From Trichoplusia ni (lineage: Eukaryota; Arthropoda; Insecta; Lepidoptera; Noctuidae), in the NCBI RefSeq assembly GCF_003590095.1, contig NC_039493.1:5146001-5210000 (forward strand): a stretch of 64,000 bases of DNA, given 5' to 3'. The translations under genes and the position numbers were made by a program. This document shows, one piece after another, positions 58,509 through 64,000 of the stretch (its first letter is position 1; each line of letters begins with the position of its first letter). The notes under the pieces are model-generated. The model had not been told where the DNA came from and searched no databases. It was given only the letters and a program-made list of their open reading frames with translations.

Positions 58509-61500
58509 CGAAAAAACTCAGCTAATATTCCGCATCAACTTAATTAAATTCTGTCTCTTTTTTAATTCTCGGACATGTGTATACAGAGATATAATATAAT
58601 CATACATTGAAAAGATGTTGAATATGAAAATTTATTATGTTAACTGGATCAGAATTGTAATAATGTGCTGACAGTCGAAACACCTCCTGGTAAAACTTTT
58701 GCTGAAGTCACGTCCCTTCAAATGCAAATAGGAATAATAAGTTGAGGATTATGGGCTCCGCCACTTCTACTAAGGTTACGTTCAATCGAGTTGGTGTCGA
58801 AAAGCACTCGATTTGATTTATTATAATTATTACATAATTAATGCTATGCCCGTCTTATTAGTATGTCTTTGGTTGGGTGTGATTTTAGTTACGTTTATAT
58901 TATTAACTCTGAAGGTTTATTAAACATTTGTCTCCTAATAGGTTCTTAGGTGTATTAATAAAGGTTGTGCGAGGCAATGCCAAATATATTGGAAGAGAAC
59001 CTGCTTAAAATTGGTTAATAATCGTTAAATTCGACGCAGTCACCAGACTTGCTTCTGAACTCTCTTTAACCGCGCAAGAGACACCCTTAGTATTACCCCA
59101 CAAAAATCCCGCCGGAGACAAATAACAGGCATTTTTATTTTCTTATGGAAATTAAACTGGATCCTCGGTTAATATTGTTTCTGCTTACGAAATGCGTTGC
59201 CAAGATACTGCGCGTTATCAGACAGGCGTTTGAAACCGCTTTAATGGGTGAACTCTGGCCTTTTAAATTTTAGCCACGTTTTTGTGGTTTTGTTAAGAAT
59301 GTGTGTTGAGTTGTTTGGGTTACATTTTAGCACTAATTTGGGGTTTTTAAAGGTCGAGAATTTTCGAGTGGGATACAATGGAATAAAGGTTACGTTATAG
59401 GTGCCACTGTTGATATTTACTTTTCTTAGACATTCAAATATCATGCGTATTAATACAACATTTTAGACAACCATAAGGCATTTATCCAAATCAAGGGTAC
59501 CCGTTTCGTCTATTAAAGTACCTTTTATTGAACGATTTTAAAATATGCAGAAGGCAACGAAAGGTTCAAACGCTAGTGACATTAAATATTTTACACGTGT
59601 TTTGGATTACGTTATTAATTAGCTGGTGGTTCTGAGTGAACTATCAATTAGCGATTCATACAAAATGTTTTAAATTGATTGCCAACTAATCTCTTTAGCG
59701 AGATCACAGTGCGATACTGCAGAAGAGTAAAAACAAGAGAGAAAAAACGAGCAATATATTTTTTTTCAAATTTAAAGTGACGACGACGAAATCTGCACGT
59801 CACACATATGCTAAATCATGTTGAAAACAATCGAAATCAAACAGTCTTTAATCGGAATTTCTTATCCGTTTCAATCTTGGTTTGACTTTATTTTTCCAAA
59901 TCAGTATAAATTTTCCGGTAATTTTAATGCAAATTCAATTTATTTTAAAATTCCTGGTACGGAAGCTTTTCAGAAAATCAGATCTTCTGTTATGTGTGTC
60001 AAGGCACACATTGCTCGCACTACGATCGAACAGCGAAGGTTCCACAATTTTCAATAGTTTTGTCGTCAGCTTTTCAGAGCATTACTTTCTATATTTATTG
60101 ATATGGTTGCAGCTCGTTTTAACGAAAGAAGAAAGAAAATTTATATTCCACTAATGTAATTTCGTTAAAGCGCTTGGGTTTTACAGATAGTTATAACCAG
60201 ATAAAGCAATAAGTAGTGATAACGAAAATCCGTTTTCATCAAAACAACCGTACCATAGTATTCTAGCCGTATCATACTTCTTTTCGAAATACTAGCTAGA
60301 CATCCACATTTCAGAAATATGTCGATATGTGATGGTTGTAAAAACGGAAAACAAAATAATTGAAAGCCATGCAACACGCTTACCATTACGATCACGTTTC
60401 ATTAAATTAAATTGTAGCATCAATTTACAAGGCGAGACTTGAGTGCGAGTACAACGTGCATATAATCAGCGGTATAAGCCGTCTGATGAGGCGCGTCAAG
60501 TGCGTCTAATTAGACCCGCAGACGATACTGCACTAATTGCCAAGGTCTAGAGACGCGAGGTCTACAATCTACGTAGGAAGTAGGAAGATAGCATGTTAAT
60601 ACCATTTCGTAGTATTTGATTGTGTTTAGTGAAACTTGGTCTGAACAGCGATATATATTGGACCGAGGTTTGCAGAATACGAATAGAATATGTAATCTTC
60701 AGAAACATGTTGCTTGTTTTTAACCACGGATAATACTGAAACATTCGGTAGGATCCAAATCTGCGACAACTTGTGTTGAAATCATATATTTGACTTGCCT
60801 ATAATTAATAATCGTAGAGCGTTGCTGATGATGTAGGAAGGTGATATAAGTATAGCGATATCAGCGAAAACTTGTGATTTCGTAATGTGTAATATCTGGT
60901 GCGCGAGAAATTCTCGGGAGTACGGAGCTGCCCTAACCGAATCATGTTCGAGACGGCTTGGGTTGCATCCGCAGCAAATTGAGTGTAACAAGACATCAAT
61001 TTATATTCCACTTGGATCACATGTCTTGGTAGGGAGCTCGTTAGTTAGTATTAAACTTAATACTTAGATTTAAGTACTAAGATGGTGATGACAAAATAGT
61101 GTTTAAAACATTATTGTAGTAAATAATAAGTTAGTAACAACGAGAAAGATGTGCTTTAAGACCGCGACGCGATATAATTACATGATTGCAAATGTGTTTA
61201 TCTGAGTAATATGCTAAAATCTAGTCGCACCAGATAATGGAACATTATACACTGTTTTTTTTTGCGGCACATGCACATATAGAAATAAACATAATACCCT
61301 TAGAACAATTAAAATAAATCCAGAGTTATCCGCTCACATTTTTATCGAGCCTTAGATACGTGGCACATCGAGGCAGCTCGGCAGCCTCCCGGGGGCGCCA
61401 CTAGTCAATATTAATTGAGCCCCACGGCGCTGCCCATATATCATTATTTACACCTATCGACCCTGGTTCCTAGTAGATATCGAAATAGTTTTCAAAGATT

Positions 61501-62334
61501 TCCCAAAGCGCTTCACTAGTTCTAGATGAGTTACGGAGGTTTTACTCAATATTTAGGGCAGTAAAATTTAAATACCCGTACTGAATAAGCTGCGCTTTAT
61601 TAATTTGATTAAAGGGTATGCTGCTTGAACATTTCAGCATTTGTCTTTTGTCTGCTAATTTAAAAATATCTCGGCCTTCTCAATTAATACGCGTAACAAT
61701 TTATACACAAAATTCAATAAGCTTGGTTAAAATACTTTATATTTGTGCCTAACTATGTCCTGGTAAATCAATCATCGAATTAGTCAAAAAAGAGTACCTT
61801 TTGCATACTTTTTCTTATTTCCCTGTTACGTAATACTTCGAGTACAAAACCACATACATTCAACCATGCATGCAAGTGAAAATAAAATGGAGTAAACCAA
61901 CACTGAAGTCGCGTGCAACAAGTTTATACAAGCATATAAACCTTTAACATGTGAAATTCAACCTTATGCCAGACAAATTATGTCTAGATAAACCGCAAAC
62001 TAAAGTTTGCTTGCCAAATGAAACATTTAGAAGAAGAAAAACACAGCAAAACCACCCTTATAACCAATGATTAACATTGAGGGGAGCAGCAAAGTTAAGT
62101 TAGTTTATTTTTTAATGGGCTTAGCCGGAAATCGCAGATGCACGTAAGGATTAAGCACGCTATAATATTTTAAAGCTTAGTCCTAGAAAGTTTGTCGCTC
62201 TGGGAATTTATATAAGCGGAACTTTTAATATTTATGGATAGAAAATTAAAATAAAATATTTTACCGTACGCTGATGGAATATTAAATTTTCTAACGTTTT
62301 CGAATCTTTATGTAAATGTGGAACTTATTTACTT

Positions 62335-62625
62335 ATCCAAAGGGTAAAAACGGAACCCTATGACCGAGGCACCGTTGTCAGTCCGTCCGTCTGTCACCAA
62401 GCACAATGGTGATAAATGCACAATGATAGATGGAAAGTTGATATTATCCCAGATGATGTGGTTCTGCTGCCGCCTAAAAATAAAGATCGAGGCTAAGCGT
62501 AGGTTGCTCAGGTCATAAATCTGGGACCCACAATCTCAAATTGACTGGCACCCAACTTCTGATCTCTTCAACCTATTTGTATGAAACCCTCACTGCCACG
62601 AGTCCATTTCGCACCTTACGGATAA
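62335..62625. repeat. Composite of dispersed repeat fragments
   Basis: The part at 62335-62410 is the reverse complement of the GACGGACGGACTG...GGTTCCG end of the family at 5215. The part at 62580-62625 has AAACCCTCACTGCCACGAGT in plus orientation, as in the family at 1-190. Confidence 0.5.
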
Positions 62626-63469
62626 TTTTTCATCATATATATATATATATTATAAAGGAAATATTTTGCTGGTTAGCAGAGTTCCCTTGCAAAGAAAAAA
62701 TATCTGTCGGCTTTCATAACAAATACCTAGTAGTAACACATACATTTGGTCATCAGCTAGTTGGTACACATTCGGTACCAACCAACCCTTGGTACCAACT
62801 TAGTATTCCGATAACGTAAATATATTTTAATTTATGTAATTAAATAGCTCGGATTTCTCATTCAAATATCACATCCGAAGTTCATAGTTCATTGACCCAT
62901 AACCCTTTCAAGTCGAGTTCATGTTTGCGGTTAAACACTGCGAAAATATTCATAACCCTCCAACGCTTCGCCGCGCGTCGGTCTGTAGTGACCGCGTGCA
63001 ATTTTCGAGTTATTGCATTGTTAAATTAAACATGTCGCTAGTGGTGCAATAAGCTGCAAACACAACTTTTAATATAACATTCTTTGGATTTCTGTTTACT
63101 GTTCTGAATAATGTACGTATTACGTAATGCACCCTGCATGTCCGGAAGTAGAATTAAGATTGAAAAAGTCTTATTCACCTTGTGTACTATTGTATTCAGG
63201 TAATAAAACCAGTTATTTAGTATTAATTCGTTATGATTATTTATTCATATTGTTAGTCTACCTCGTTATGGTTTATCCTGAATAGCTGCTACTGCAGCTA
63301 ATGTTCAAAAAGCTACATTTGTCTAGTGCAGAAAACTGGTACGACAACCTATCAACTATTACAAAAGTAACAAAAACCCTTAATTCAACCATTTTGCAAG
63401 GCAAAAACTATTTTGGCGATTAGACATCCAAGTGCAACAAGATATTTGCACATGACAAATCAACTTTAG

Positions 63470-63860
63470 AAAAATTGCAAACTCACTTGACAATCGGATT
63501 TCCATATCCCATTTTCGTACCACCAATTTTATCATCAAACGAAAGTAAGGATACTCTCAATTAGGTCATCCATAATATATTTCAGAGCGCTTTCATTTGA
63601 GTCCGTACTCGAGTAAATTTGCAGATATTCGTTAAATTTCCCACTTTCGCCACCTCAACTTTTAAACGGCTGTACCATTTTTTATCAAACATACCTAATA
63701 ACGCTCGAACATAATGTACCTTTAAAACAAAACAAACAAAATTGAAGTCCCTCAATGCGTTCCAGAGCTATAATGTCACAGAAAGACAAACATACACGTC
63801 AAACTTACACACCCTTTATACAATTCTTTTTCCGTTGGCGGGGTTTAATAAGATAAAGGT
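63470..63860 (+). repeat. Dispersed repeat copy
   Basis: It contains TTGAAGTCCCTCAATGCG, CAGAGCTATAATGTCACAGA, AGACAAACATACACGTCAAAC and CCGTTGGCGGGGTTTAATA. It is of the same family as the fragment in gene C intron 2. It is non-coding. Confidence 0.5.
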
Positions 63861-64000
63861 GGATCGACTAATAGTTTACATAAAACATTCTCACCAGACA
63901 AGTGACGCACAAGCCTTTTATGAACAATGAAAATGCAGAATTAAAAGCCCAAAAACAATGGTGTTGCGACTCAATTCAGAAACACGAGTTACTCAATAAT

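Larger units (their letters stand above)
58510..64000. other. Gene-free region downstream of the array
   Basis: No coding exon is supportable. Visible items are a small inverted pair AATCGAGT/ACTCGATT near 58784-58815, a less AT-rich block at 60420-60560, another at 61370-61440, repeat fragments at 62335-62625 and 63470-63860, and a TA run at 62635-62650. The frames at 59818-60154 and 60782-61067 overlap each other in different phases and strands and show no motif. Confidence 0.55.

Noticed and set aside
59818..60154. Two overlapping frames of 79 and 90 codons downstream of the array
   Set aside because: They are in different phases of the same AT-rich DNA, with no signal peptide, domain or promoter.
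60480..60520. Hammerhead-like CTGATGAGGCGCG core
   Set aside because: The required GAAA segment and closing stems are not found at the right spacing.

Overview
The window is AT-rich eukaryotic DNA with spliced genes. It most likely comes from a moth or butterfly (Lepidoptera). The evidence is insect-type signal peptides, short introns with GT-AG borders, TATA promoters, and many fragments of dispersed repeats that I recognise as typical of lepidopteran genomes. I cannot name the species.

Layout. Positions 1 to about 24,530 hold no gene that I can support, only unique AT-rich DNA, repeat fragments and some candidate regulatory blocks. From about 24,690 to 58,510 there is a plus-strand tandem array of four intact secreted proteins with the animal heme-peroxidase fold: A (ATG 24963, 672 aa), B (ATG 35360, 668 aa), C (ATG 44504, 649 aa) and D (ATG 53251, 653 aa). 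Each has 12 coding exons with the same intron phases (2,1,1,0,1,1,2,0,0,1,2), and each reads from ATG to stop without a frameshift. Two small single-exon genes for paralogous secreted peptides (76 and 65 aa), each ending in a two-cysteine loop, lie between C and D. From 58,510 to 64,000 I see only non-coding sequence and repeat fragments.

Main observation. All four proteins keep the peroxidase scaffold: the first cysteine domain, the REHNR helix, the proximal-type His in TRWFHT, RGRD-G-PPYN and the C-terminal domain. All four lack the distal heme-pocket residues. The GQF-DHD motif is replaced by Q-V-T-S-A-G in A and B, Q-V-T-V-G-V in C and F-V-F-S-T-V in D, and the catalytic Arg and heme-linking Glu of the GD-R--E motif are missing. 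They therefore look like an expanded family of maintained, secreted pseudoperoxidases rather than decayed genes. A and B share a core promoter, a non-coding first exon and at least two duplicated upstream modules, one with a perfect TGACGTCA site. Parts of A and B are nearly identical while flanking parts are not, which suggests gene conversion.

How the genes may work together is inference. The array could encode secreted, possibly heme-binding or structural proteins, expressed with the small peptides in one tissue. Nothing in the sequence identifies that tissue.
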